From assembly GCF_003255815.1 (NCBI RefSeq), contig NC_037670.1, positions 29,620,981 to 29,684,980 of the forward strand: 64,000 nucleotides of DNA. Reading direction: 5' to 3'. Source of the DNA: Theropithecus gelada. Its lineage: Eukaryota > Chordata > Mammalia > Primates > Cercopithecidae. Position 1 is the stretch's first letter; each line of letters starts with the position of its first letter. This document shows positions 20,961 to 31,345 of this stretch, one piece after another. The notes beneath the pieces were generated by a model that saw only the letters and a list, made by a program, of their open reading frames with translations, did no database searches and was not told the origin of the DNA. Made by a program: the position numbers and the translations under genes.

Positions 20961-22253
20961 GGTTGTTTTGTGTCTGAGAGGTATTTCTTTCTCTTGCCCA
21001 CGATTTAAAAAAGGTACCTTGATTGTGATTACCTTTCAAGTATTGATTAGGAATCAATTTAGGCTATATAATATATAGCCCATTTTAGGTATCTAAGGTT
21101 TATCACAAATTAACTCATTAACTAAAGAAGATGCCTTTATCACCGCCTGCAACTCCAGTGAAACAGGTAGAATTATTTCCCTTCAATTTCCTCCCCAACT
21201 CTGCACTCATTGCTCTGGTTTGGTAATGAAAACACATCAAATGAGTTCTGTTCTTGCAAGTGAGGGAAGGACAAGAGAGAGGACACAAGATGAAAGGCAG
21301 GGAGAAGGAGACTCCCCAAATCTCAGCCTCTGGGAGTTTCACACTTATCGTCTGGGCTCCAGTTGGCCTGGGGCCAGTGGGTGGTGGCAGAGACCTCCTT
21401 GGGGCAGGGGTTCCTCAATCTTTTCCGTCCCCTCCTTTTCCTCCATTTGTCTCCTTGGGTCCCTGGCACCTGCTGAGTGAGAAGCCCAGATCTGTGTTAG
21501 AAGCTGCTGCTCTCTGGCCCAAGAAGGGCAGTGGTCTCTGGATTAGGGAATGGTGGGATGGCTGTTCCCGGGATCACCCCTCTCCCTCTGCCTGTGTGCA
21601 GCCTCGTGTGCTCAACCCTCCACCCCAGGGGCCCTGAGACTACTATCATGAGGCCCAGGCCCTGAGCTGCAGAGCTGGTTAATTAGCACTAGAGCCCAGG
21701 AAGCCCCATCTGTTCCCAGCACTTGTGTTGCTCTGATCTCTCCACTTCCCTGACTCCCAGGCCAGGAGAGTTGTCGCCCTCATACCCTGCAATCCCTGGA
21801 GATGTGCTCTCCACCAACCCCAGCCCAAAGCACCTTTTCACGGGGCCATAAGGCAGCTGTCATGAGGTAAATCCCACTCTTTATCCTGCCAGCAGGACAG
21901 GTAGGGACAGGTGGGAGGGATATGGGAGAAGACGGCTCCCACTGGTGACTGCCAGACCCTCCCCTCACTGGCCACAGAGAGAAGAGCCCCAGAGCTTCTG
22001 GAACATCTTCCCTCAAGGGTCGCAGACCATTCAACGAGGCATTTTCCCCATGAAATCCCTTATCTTTGGGAATCTCTTCTCTTCCTTGTGCTGCCTATGT
22101 GAGTAGATGAAGAACCACTCTCCACGTGGTTACTCAATCCAGAAGGGCGGCTGTCTGTCCAAATGTGTCTCTTCCTTTTACTTCCTCTATCCAACCAGCT
22201 TCTTCTGCCCACCTCCCTTTCATGCCCCTTCCACATGCTCTTGGCTTACCGTT
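20961..22253. other. Unassigned sequence
   Basis: Includes a 19-nt AT-rich palindrome at 21062-21080. The 21340-21800 part is GC-rich with open frames on both strands but no splice-framed exon I can defend. Confidence 0.4.
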
Positions 22254-22269
22254 TTTCCTTTAATTTTTT

Positions 22270-22569
22270 TTTTTTTTTTTTTTTTTTGAGACGGAGTCTC
22301 GCTCTGTCACCCAGGCTGGAGTGCAGTGGCCAGATCTCGGCTCACTGCAAGCTCCGCCTCCCGGGTTCACGCCATTCTCCTGCCTCAGCCTCCGGAGTAG
22401 CTGGGACTACAGGCGCCCGCCACCTCGCCCGGCTAGTTTTTTGTATTTTTTAGTAGAGACGGGGTTTCACCGTGTTAGCCAGGATGGTCTCGATCTCCTG
22501 ACCTCGTGATCCGCCCGTCTCGGCCTCCCAAAGTGCTGGGATTACAGGCTTGAGCCACCGCGCCCGGCC
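22270..22569 (-). mobile_element. AluY, AluYRa-like (Old World monkey-specific)
   Basis: Near-consensus antisense Alu between perfect 16-bp duplications TTTCCTTTAATTTTTT (22254-22269 and 22570-22585). The sense strand shows GGCTCAAGCC, GCCGAGACGGGCGG, ACTAGCCGGGCGAGG and GATCTGGCCACTGC, the lineage variants used here to place the genome. Inserted at the tail of the AluJ to its right. Confidence 0.96.
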
Positions 22570-22579
22570 TTTCCTTTAA

Positions 22580-22868
22580 TTTTTTAAAGACAGGGTCTCG
22601 CGCTATCACTCAGGCTAGAGTGTGGTGGCATGACCATGGCTCACTGCAGCCTTGAACTCCTGGACTCAAGCTATTCCCCCATCTCAGCCTCCTGAGTAGC
22701 TGGGACCGCAGGCACGCACCACCATGCCTGGCTAATTTTTTATTTTTTGTAGAGACAGGGATCTGACTTTGTTGGCCAAACCGGTCTTGAACTCTTGGCC
22801 TTGAGCAATCCTCCTGCCTCAGCCTCCCAAACTGCTGGGATTGCAGGTGTTTGCCACTGCGCCTGACC
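22580..22868 (-). mobile_element. AluJ
   Basis: Old, diverged antisense Alu from 'aaagacagggtctcgcgc' to 'ttgccactgcgcctgacc'. Its tail received the AluY at 22270. Confidence 0.92.
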
Positions 22869-22869
22869 T

Positions 22870-23257
22870 GGCTCGCCTTTTTGCTCCTGGGTGTTGCTCT
22901 GACAACCGCAACAAAAAGCTGTCACCTGACAGCTGTGGCAGTGGGTATCTGCTGTGGCAGGCTTTCTGTCCAAGCCTGCGGGGACTGGCTTAGCTCTTCT
23001 GACTTGTGTGTAAACTTGGAAGCTCAAGGGAGGTGGCTTTCCTTGGGGGCAAACTTTGACCAATAGGGACAGGAGCTGATGGGCTTATCTTCCTTCCATC
23101 CATGTCTTGGGTGGACAATTCTGAGGCATCTTTCACATGCTTCCTCAGAGGGTCTCCAGGGGATCCAGTCCCAGCAGCCCACGGAGGTAACCAGGCCAAT
23201 GACACCACACTGGGGTGCCTCTTTCTCCTCCCTCTATTTTTTAAATTTTAAATTTTT
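22870..23257. other. Unassigned sequence
   Basis: Short single-copy-like stretch between Alus. An A/T-run at 23236-23257 belongs to the tail of the following FLAM. Confidence 0.4.
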
Positions 23258-23388
23258 AAATTTTTTTTGTAGAGATAGGGTCTCCCTATGTTGCCCAGGC
23301 TGGTCTTGACCTCCTGGCCTCAAGCAATCCTCCTGCCTCAGCCTCTCAAAGTGCTGGGATTACAGGTGTGAGCCACCGCACCAAGCCC
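23258..23388 (-). mobile_element. FLAM (free left Alu monomer)
   Basis: One Alu arm only: T-run, 'gagatagggtctccctatg', 'ttgcccaggctggtcttgac', 'tgtgagccaccgcaccaag'. No second arm, and the A/T tail directly abuts the left monomer, as in FLAM elements. Confidence 0.85.
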
Positions 23389-23529
23389 ACCTTCGTCTTT
23401 CACTCCTCCCAGCCCCCATTGCTGTTCCTTGGCATCAATTCCTAAACAGCCTGCACATCAGCCCTTGTTACAGGTCCTGCTTCTGGGGGGAGCTCAAGCT
23501 AGGACACCCCTGGAACACTCCCCAAGTCT

Positions 23530-24130
23530 CTTCCTTCCTGTCCAACACTCAACACCACTTCCCTAAGTTACAGCTGCACCGCCTCTCATCTGGACTGCTC
23601 ACAGCAGGTACCTAGCTGATTTGCCTCTAATCTTGTTCTATTGTAATCCATTGACACATTTTAGCCAGGATGGTCTATTAGCCATTTAGTCTATTAAATG
23701 AAAATCTGTCTATGCCACTTTTCTGCTTTAAGTCCTTGAGAAGCATCTCATTGCCTACAGAATAAATTCCAAGCCCTGTAGCATGGAACACAAAACATCT
23801 CATCGCCTGGCCCCTCCCACCCTCTCTTTCCTACCTCATATTTCATTTCTTCCTCCTGTTCAATAGTGTGTTGGCTCCAAGCTGCTTTCAGTTTGTGTGC
23901 ACACACCACACTGTTTCATGCCTGGGTGCTTTTGATCATGCTGTTGCCTGGATGCCACCACCTTCTTTGGCCTGGCCAATCTCCACATGTTCTTTAAGCC
24001 TTGATGTGAGCATAATCTGTGGCCATCCCTGGTGCCCTGCCATGGTGCTCTGCTTATCCCCACCATGGCCTGATTCCTCTGTGAAGCAATGCCCTGTTTA
24101 TCTGAGTTTCCTTCAGGGGAGAAACCACAT
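23530..24130 (+). mobile_element. L2-family element (sense)
   Basis: Sense-strand L2 text: 'cttgagaagcatctcattgc', 'aataaattccaagccctgta', 'cgcctggcccctcccaccc', 'gcctggatgccaccacc' and 'tgatgtgagcataatctg'. The order matches the antisense copies elsewhere in the window. Confidence 0.65.
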
Positions 24131-24266
24131 CTAGTTAACTCTAAATCTCCAAATATATAGATATAGATATAGATATAGATATAGATATAGATATAGATAT
24201 GGATATAGATATAGATACATCTCCAAATATATCTATATATGTATTTGGAGATTTAGCGGTAACTAG
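24131..24266. repeat. Inverted repeat enclosing (ATAGAT)n microsatellite
   Basis: Arms 24131-24156 and 24241-24266 are reverse complements at 23 of 26 positions (left arm CTAGTTAACTCTAAATCTCC and on; right arm ends AGCGGTAACTAG). Between them lies a hexanucleotide repeat, TATAGA-type, at about 24154-24217, which itself continues the pairing inward. The antisense Alu begins directly after the right arm. Confidence 0.9.
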
Positions 24267-24268
24267 AT

Positions 24269-24561
24269 ATGAGACAGAGTCAGGCTCTGTTGCCCAGGCT
24301 GGAGTGCAATGGTGCCATCTCAGCTCACTGCAACCTCCACCTCCCGGGTTCAAGCGATTCTCCTGCCTCAGCCTCCCAAGTAGCTGGTATTACAGGTATG
24401 TGCCACCACGCCTGGCTAATTTTTGTATTTTTAGTAGAGATGGGGTTTTGCCCTGTTGCCCAGGCTGGTCTTGAACTCCTGACCTCAAATACCTCAAATG
24501 GTCCACCCACCTGAGCCTCCCAAAGTGCTGGGACTACAGGTGCGAGCCATCATGCCTGGCC
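24269..24561 (-). mobile_element. Alu (AluS-like)
   Basis: Antisense body from 'gagacagagtcaggctctg' to 'catcatgcctggcc'. No poly(T) tail: the ATAGAT microsatellite and inverted repeat occupy the tail side. Confidence 0.93.
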
Positions 24562-24837
24562 AAGAAAGATATTTTTGCACTGAGTTCTAAATTAAATCCC
24601 TGTTGATAAACGCTTTATGTTGGCCACATTTGTCACGGTTGGTGGTCGGTCCCATGGAATTGCAGGCTGCTGAGAATCGCTGGGGAGGAAGGCACGTGGA
24701 ATTTGTCTTCAGCTGCCCCAGGCAAGGGGGGATGAGACCTCATCTGCGGGTTGCTTTGCATTAGCACTAGCCTCGTGGCCAGTGTCTAGGTGGCTCCTCT
24801 CTTTCTCATCCCAAACAGACACTCCACTTTCCAGCAC

Positions 24838-25365
24838 CAAAATCTGCGTTCCCCCAAACTGGGTGACTTAGAACAACATATGTTCACTGTCTCGCATTTC
24901 TGGAGGCAAGAAGTCCAAAATCAAGGTGTCAGCAGGGCCATGCACCCTCTACAGCCTCCACCCTTCCCAGACTCTTCCAGTTTCTGGAGGGAGGGAGTCA
25001 CAGACTATCCTTCCTGGCCTCTTCCAGCTTCTGAAGTTGGGGGAGCCACAACCTCCATCCTTTCTGGCCTCTCCTGGCAGCTGGTGGCCAGCAATCCCTG
25101 CCATTCCATGGCCTGTGCTTCCATCACTCCACTTCCTGACTCTGTCTTCACATGGCCCTCTTCCCTCTGTGTGTCTCCAAATTTCCTTTTCCTTACAAGG
25201 ATACCCATCATTAGATTTAGAGCCCACACTAATCCACGATGACCTCACCTTAACTTGATGACATCTACCAGGACCCTGTTTCCAAAGAAGGTCACATTGG
25301 CAGGGGCAGGAGATTAGTACTTCACTGGATCTTTTTTGTAGGGGACACAATTCAGCCCTAAGAAC
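24838..25365 (-). mobile_element. MLT1 LTR
   Basis: Antisense MLT1 landmarks: 'aactgggtgacttagaacaa', 'tctggaggcaagaagtcc', 'gactctgtcttcacatggcc', 'gtttccaaagaaggtcac' and 'gtaggggacacaattcagcc'. About 530 bp, long for MLT1 because of extra CT-rich repeats around 24950-25080. Confidence 0.75.
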
Positions 25366-25369
25366 TATG

Positions 25370-25523
25370 ATTCACTGAACACTTTCTTTGAGTCAGGCAG
25401 TATGGTAGGTAGATTGCACAAATAATCATATTTAATTTTCTCCACAATCCCGCCATGTAGGGGCATTATCACCCTGATTATACATGTGAGGGTACCCAAG
25501 TACAGAGAGGCCACACAGCTCGT
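25370..25523 (+). mobile_element. MIR SINE
   Basis: 'ttcactgaacactttctttg', 'ccacaatcccgccatgtagg', 'attatacatgtgagggtacc' and 'agaggccacacagctcg' follow MIR order. Confidence 0.75.
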
Positions 25524-25536
25524 TGAGAAAGAAAAC

Positions 25537-25870
25537 CGGGCTGGGCGCGGTGGCTCACACCTGTAATCCCAGCACTTTGGGAGGCCGAGGTGGGCGGACC
25601 ATCTGAGGTCAGGAGTTCGAGACCAGCCTGATCAATATGATAAAACTCTGTCTCTACTAAAAATACAAAAATTAGCCGTGTGTGGTGGTGTGTGCTTGTA
25701 ATCCCAGCTACTCGGGGGCCTGAGGCAAGAGAATCACTTGAACCCAGGGAGGCAGAGGTTGTGGTGAGCCGAGATCACGCCACTGCACTGCAGCCTTCCA
25801 GCCTGGACAACAAGAGCAAAATTCCATCCAAAAAAAAAAAAAAAAGACAAAGAAAAAGAAAAAGAAAACA
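25537..25870 (+). mobile_element. Alu (AluS-like)
   Basis: Complete Alu with an impure A-rich tail, flanked by GAGAAAGAAAAC (25525-25536 and 25871-25882). Confidence 0.95.
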
Positions 25871-25883
25871 GAGAAAGAAAACT

Positions 25884-26168
25884 GGCCAGGCACAGTGGCT
25901 CATGCCTGTAATCCCAGTACCTTGGGAGGCCGAGTTAGGCAGAGCACTTGAACCCAGGAGATTGAGACCAGTCTGGCCAACATGGCGAAAACCTGTCTCT
26001 ACAAAAATACAAAAATTAGCTGGGGCGTGGTGGTGTGCACCTGTGGTCCCAGCTAGTCAGGAGGCTGAGGTGGGAGGGTTGCCTGAGCCCAGTAGGTGAA
26101 GGTTGTAGAACATGCCACTGCACTCCAGCCTGGGCAACAGTGCCAGATCCTGTCTGAAAAAGAAAAGT
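25884..26168 (+). mobile_element. Alu (AluS/J-like)
   Basis: Second Alu in the same orientation, starting just after the target duplication of the first. Tail 'aaaaagaaaagtagtaatag'. Confidence 0.94.
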
Positions 26169-26169
26169 A

Positions 26170-27681
26170 GTAATAGAATAAATAAAAATAAAACAACTGC
26201 GTGGTGTGGTCATGCACTATCAGACCCTGGGCACTGTGAACAAGGTGGTTTTGGGGGATACAAAAAAGGAGGCCAGGTCCTTACCTTCAGCAAGCTTAAA
26301 TCTTTTTATCATCATTTTATTATCTCTCATAGGTGGAGTCAGGATCAAAATATCCAAAGAATATACAGGAAACGAGTATGTGATGATAACTGGAGCAGCT
26401 CAGAATCCGAACTTGAGCAAGACCTGGGCTACTTTGATTTTCTGAAGGTCCCGAAATATTAGGGGCTAAAAAGGAAAAAAAAAGAGAAGGAATACCAAAA
26501 CGAAGTTGCATAAAGTATGATATATATTACATGTTTGCAGTGAACAAGTGAACAGTTTGACACGTCAAAGACACAAGGTCAGAGCATTGAGCCTCGGTTG
26601 GCGAGAACCTGAAAAGCAAAGCCTTCTGGGAATGTGAGCTCCAGTTCTGGGATGAACCCTGAAAGGACAGAGTGAGTCACACATGGTGGCCAGACCAGGG
26701 GTAAGGGGTGAGCACTGCTGGGCCCTCCATGGTGGGATGTGCATGTATTTCTTTATACAAACACATCTATCATTCCTCAAAGTTAATTCATACCTGTCGG
26801 AGGCTGATAGGATTTGATAAAGATCACAGTTTCTGGAAAGATCACTGCCTCTCTGCTTTCCACACCCCCAACACCCACCCTCTCTTCCTTGAAGAGCCCT
26901 TGCTGGTTTGAACAAAGGAGAGAGACCCACTGTGAAATTTCCTTTGTTCCATAGGAGGCCTGAAGCTGAAAGAGTAGGCTGCGCTGTCTGGGCTGACAAG
27001 AGGAGGGCTGGGAGTGGGGGCAGCAGGCGGCTGAGGAGGCCGGAGGAATCTTGGGGAAGTTTCCATATGCTGGGGAGTTTCCAAAAGAACTTGAAGCCAA
27101 CTGTGCTCTTTTGGACGGGGCTTGTTCTGTGCCGATCCAATATGTCTCAAGTGGCCCACACAATTTTTACTACATTTTGTCCACCCGTGGATATTGTGAC
27201 CTAACGTGACCCAGTCAGAAATCTGTTTTGGCAATGTTTTCAGAGGGGATTGGAATGGCCCGGGCCGCGGCCGAATTGACAGTGTTTGCTTTAATCAGGA
27301 ATGATGGCTTCTGGTGGGATTCGGAGGCAGGTGGTGCAGGGAGCCGTGAACTTTGTCACAGAGCAGTGACTTCTGTAAAATTCACAGCAGTTCCTTCCAA
27401 TTCTGTCTGAATGAGTTGGAGTTACTACAAGTGTGTCCTATGGGCTGCAAGTAATAATGGGAATGGAGTCTTATTTCAATTCTGAACTCACAGAGGAAAA
27501 GCTAACTGGGTGAAATCATTTTAATTCTTTCAAAGTATTTTATCCTATCCTTTTATTTTAATAATTCAGATTTTAAATGAATGGAAAAAATGCAAAATAC
27601 AGACCCTATTTTTGAGTGTCTTGCAGTTAATCTATTTGGGGGATGTGTCTTCTCAATTGTCATTGAACCTCCCCTGGTTGG
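26170..27681. other. Unassigned sequence
   Basis: About 1.5 kb with no recognised repeat. A 191-codon minus-strand frame (26565-27140) starts at TTG, not ATG, and has no family resemblance. It contains one NotI-like CpG patch (GGCCGCGGCC, near 27265). Confidence 0.4.
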
Positions 27682-27756
27682 TGTATTAAGCTTTTCTTGC
27701 ATTGCTATAAAGAAATATCTGAGACTGGAGACTGGATAATTTATAAAGAAAAGAGG

Positions 27757-27845
27757 CGCGGAGCTTGCAGTCAGCTGAGATCTGGCCATTGCACCCCAGC
27801 CTGGGCGACAGAGCAAGACTCCGTTTCAAAAAAAAAAAAAAGAAA
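27757..27845 (+). mobile_element. 5'-truncated AluY (AluYR lineage)
   Basis: Only the last part of the right arm is present, from 'gcggagcttgcag' through GATCTGGCCATTGC to an A-tail. It is bounded by AAAGAAAAGAGG (27745-27756 and 27846-27857), a perfect 12-bp target duplication. So this is a truncated insertion, not a deleted full-length copy. Confidence 0.92.
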
Positions 27846-27993
27846 AAGAAAAGAGGCTTAATTGGTTCTCCGTGCTACAGACTGTACAGGAAGCGTAAGA
27901 CCAGCATCTGCTTCTGGGAAGGCCTCAGGGAGCTTTTACTAATGGTGGAAGGCAAAGGGGGAGCAGGCATCTCACATGGTGGGATCAGGAGCG

Positions 27994-28031
<38 letters not shown>

Positions 28032-28336
28032 GTCAGCGGGGAGCGGTGGCACTCGCCTGTAATCCCAGCACTTGCCTGTAATCCCAGGCCGAAGAGGGCA
28101 GATCGCTTGAGGCCAGAAGTTCGAGACCAGCCTGGCCAGCATGACAAAAACCCCATCTCTACTAAAATTATACAAATTAGCCAGGCATGTAATCAAAGCT
28201 ACTTGAGAGGCTGAGGCATGAGAATCGCTCCTTGAACCTGGGAGGCAGAGGTTGCAGTGAGCCAAGATTGCACCATTGCACTCCAGTCTGGGTGACAGAG
28301 TGAGACTCGGTTTCAGAAAAAAAAAAAAAAAAAAAA
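28032..28336 (+). mobile_element. Alu with an internal head rearrangement
   Basis: Sense Alu with poly(A)18. Near its start 'cctgtaatcccag' occurs twice (about 28056-28068 and 28076-28088), replacing the normal 'cactttgggaggc' stretch. It inserted beside the (GA)n tract of the LTR. Confidence 0.92.
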
Positions 28337-28559
28337 GAGGATGGGGACATGAGGGAAGGTTCCACAGACTTTTAAACAACTGGATCTCCTGTGAACTTGG
28401 AGAGACAGCTCACTTTTCACCAAGGGTATGGCCCAAGCCATTCATGAAGGATCCACTTCCATGACCCAGATACCACCCACCAGGCCCCACCTCCAACACT
28501 GGAGATTAGATTTCAACATGAGATTTGGGCAGGGACACAGATCCAAACTATATTAATTG

Positions 28560-29929
28560 GTTAAGTTGCCTTCAAGGAACACAGCGTACATGCAAAAATG
28601 CCTAGTTTCCAAAATGATTAACTCTGAAGCCCCCCAAAACTTTGATATTTTTCTCAGGGTTTCTAAGTGTGGGATAGTATCAACAAGTTCATCTGCATTT
28701 TTATTCGTCTCATTCAACTCTGGGTCAGCATTTGATGATCTGTTTTTATGACTGTTCTGGTATTGTGTAGTTAATCTCTTTAAAGTCCAGGCTTCTTATA
28801 TTCTGTCAATTTCTTGTTAATCTTTCCGAGGGTGGGGGCCAGGAGTTGCAGCCACATTATGAAGACCATGTCTGGCAACAGTAACGCCATCTTGGTGAGT
28901 TCCACCTAATGTTAGGTGGATCTATGTGACCTTCATAGAAATGGAAGTAAATCAAAAATTTCGTGATTTTGATAAAACTATATTAGATTTAAAAGAAAAA
29001 AAAACCTCAAAGTGGCAAAAGCACTTTGCAGACAACAGGGTATTTGAAGCAATGAGAGAGTCACCTCCATGGCCACCACCACCATCATGGGAACCCTGTG
29101 AGTCACAGTCATGTGGAAATACTGATCTTACCATATGAGCAAGGCCACTAAAGCAACCCTGGCCACTGAGTGGTGCCTTTTGGTTACTCCTGGTTCTGCC
29201 ACTTTTTCACACACATGGCTTTAGCAACTATGGCTCTTCAAAGGCCTTCTTCTTGCTTTATTACATTTTCTTCTATGCTACAGGCAAAATAGGGGACTGG
29301 TGAGTGAATCAAAATTTACGAAAATCTAAGACAAACAGCCCCCAGAAATTTCAAATGTGGTTCGATTTGGTCAGACTTGTGGTACTTAAGTGAGTAACCA
29401 AAACAGATTTCGTTTTCTCCTGAAGCAGTGGTTCCTGCCATTGTGCAGTTGTGACCCTCACTTCTTGACGTTTTGTTTCGTGACATTTCCCCCGTTTCTA
29501 AAAGTGCTATAAAATATATATTTATAAAAGGTGTGCGTATATATGTGCATGTGTGTTTCAGTGTAAGAGACATTGATTAAATTGTCTTTTGAAAATATTT
29601 TCTTGATTTTGCTATGCTGTTTAAGGAATTTGGAGGTGCTTTGGGGTTTAGAAAGCCAAGTTTTAAGAACAGCCATTCCAGATGGATCAGCTGCTCTACT
29701 TAGGCATTTCTCCAATAACTTTCCTCCAATTTTAGAATGTGGGAAACAGCAGGAGACACTCGATGACTTTTGCTTGGCTGTGCTGGGTGCGAAACTATGC
29801 TTTGGAGGATAAGGGCTGAGCTGTATATAACACCACCTGGACATTTAATCTTCCTGGCCACCTGGACAGAGGTGGTTAGTTGCCTCGCTTGAAAAGTCTT
29901 TCTTCTCCCCTTAGAACTCCTGACTCTTG
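28560..29929. other. Unassigned sequence
   Basis: No repeat recognised. Holds a 20-nt near-palindrome at 28901-28920 just after a GGTGAGT donor-like string. Confidence 0.4.
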
Positions 29930-30310
29930 GCAGGTGCGTGACTTCCTGGAAGTAAGACTACATTTTCCAGACTTTTTTGCTGATAGGTGTGGTCATGTGA
30001 CTAATTGTTGGCCCATTGGTCAGGTCCAACTCTTGTAAACAAGAATTATAGCTCCTAAGGACCTTCTCTAAGAAGTTACTGGCTTAGGTCCCTCATGCAT
30101 CTTCCCCCTTCCTCCCACCTGCTGCTTGGAATGTGGACACATGACTGGAGCTCCATTTTGGACCATGAGGATGAAGGCTTTACTCCAGAAATGGCATAAT
30201 TGAAAACTGGAAACAGCATAGATCCTAGGGGACGATAGAGAAGCCATCCCCCTACTGAAATGTCTGAATTCAGAGTCCCACATGATGGAAATAAACATGT
30301 CTTTTGTAAG
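29930..30310 (+). mobile_element. Ancient interspersed repeat, family uncertain
   Basis: 'ctacattttccagacttttt', 'gtgtggtcatgtgactaatt', 'tggaccatgaggatgaagg' and 'gatggaaataaacatgtc' recall a common mammalian LTR-like repeat with an AATAAA near its end. I cannot name the family. Confidence 0.4.
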
Positions 30311-30964
30311 TGATTTATTTTGGGTTTCTTACTGGGAACCAAATCTGATTTTAATTTGTAAATTCCCCTTTTTTCCCTTAAAAATTTACCTGCTTGTAGT
30401 AACTCCTCCGTACCAGAGCCATTCTTCCTACCAGGTGGTGGTTTTCTACATTCACTTAATCCGGTGTATTCAGTGGTTATTTTGTGCTTCTGTTCTCAAG
30501 TAATATGGCTACCTTTTAGCAGAAGCCTTTGCAATATTGCATCCCAAGCCAGTAGTTTAAAAACTTGTTTTCAAAAGAAATTCGGTCTCCTTCTCATTGC
30601 TTATGAAGATTTCTGGTGTGTGTGTGAATGTGTGGGAGTGGGGTGAGCTTGCATTCCACTGGTTAGTGCCTGTCACCTCTTTCCCCACCCTAGCCCCTGA
30701 CTTTTCCCTCCATCACGTCTGCACATCTGAGGGTTTCTTCACTGGTACACTGCCTTCCCCCCTCTTTCTCCTGCTCTGCCCCAGCATGGACACAGTCTCT
30801 TTCCCTCATTTCTTAACCATTTCTAACATAAGGCTAATGAAGTTTTACTGTACATGGGTTTTTATTGAAGATTTGGGAATATCAGAATGTAATTACAGCA
30901 CAAATTAAAAACTTATGACAAGGTTTCTATTATCACCGTTGTAAATGTTCTTCACCTATGCTCA
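30311..30964. other. Unassigned sequence
   Basis: No repeat, exon or RNA gene recognised. Confidence 0.4.
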
Positions 30965-31345
30965 CTCAGTGTCAGCTAGGGTGTCTTGAATGCTGACATC
31001 CTAGGGGAGATCACATCCTCTACAAGCTCACTCACTCACATGTTTGCACTCACAGTGTTGTGCTGACTCTTGGCTGAGCTCTCACCTGGGGCTGTCAGCA
31101 GCACACCTCCCCAGGGACTCCCCAGGTCACTTGGGCTTCCTCACAACATGGCCACCAAGTTTGAAAGGTAAACAACCTGAGAGAGAGTGAGTCAGGCAGA
31201 AACTGAATTGCCTTTGGTTACCTAGCCTCAGAAATCATGTAGCATCACTTCTACTATGCATTCTGCTTGTTGAGGCAGTAAAAAGTCCTGCCCAACTTCA
31301 AGGGGTCGATCCCTCCTCTCCACCTATTGATGGAAAGTGACACCT
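30965..31345 (-). mobile_element. Ancient LTR-like repeat (same family as 2572)
   Basis: 'cttcctcacaacatggccac', 'gagagagagtgagtcaggca', 'cctgcccaacttcaagggg' and 'ccacctattgatggaaag' parallel the copy at 2572. Confidence 0.45.

Larger units (their letters stand above)
27682..28555 (-). mobile_element. THE1/MST LTR interrupted by two Alus
   Basis: Ends TGTATTAAGCTTTTCTTGCA (27682) and 'gatccaaactatatta' (28555). LTR text resumes after each Alu: 'ataatttataaagaaaagag', 'cttaattggttctccgtg', 'aaacaactggatctcctg', 'accaggccccacctcc'. Flanks GTTGG (27677-27681) and ATTGG (28556-28560) match 4 of 5. A (GA)n run covers about 27998-28029. Confidence 0.88.

Noticed and set aside
24141..24353. Frame with alternating Ser-Ile
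   Set aside because: Translation of the ATAGAT microsatellite and adjacent Alu.
26565..27140. 191-codon minus-strand open frame in non-repeat DNA
   Set aside because: It starts at TTG rather than ATG, the first ATG leaves a much shorter frame, and the translation shows no domain or compositional sign of a protein.
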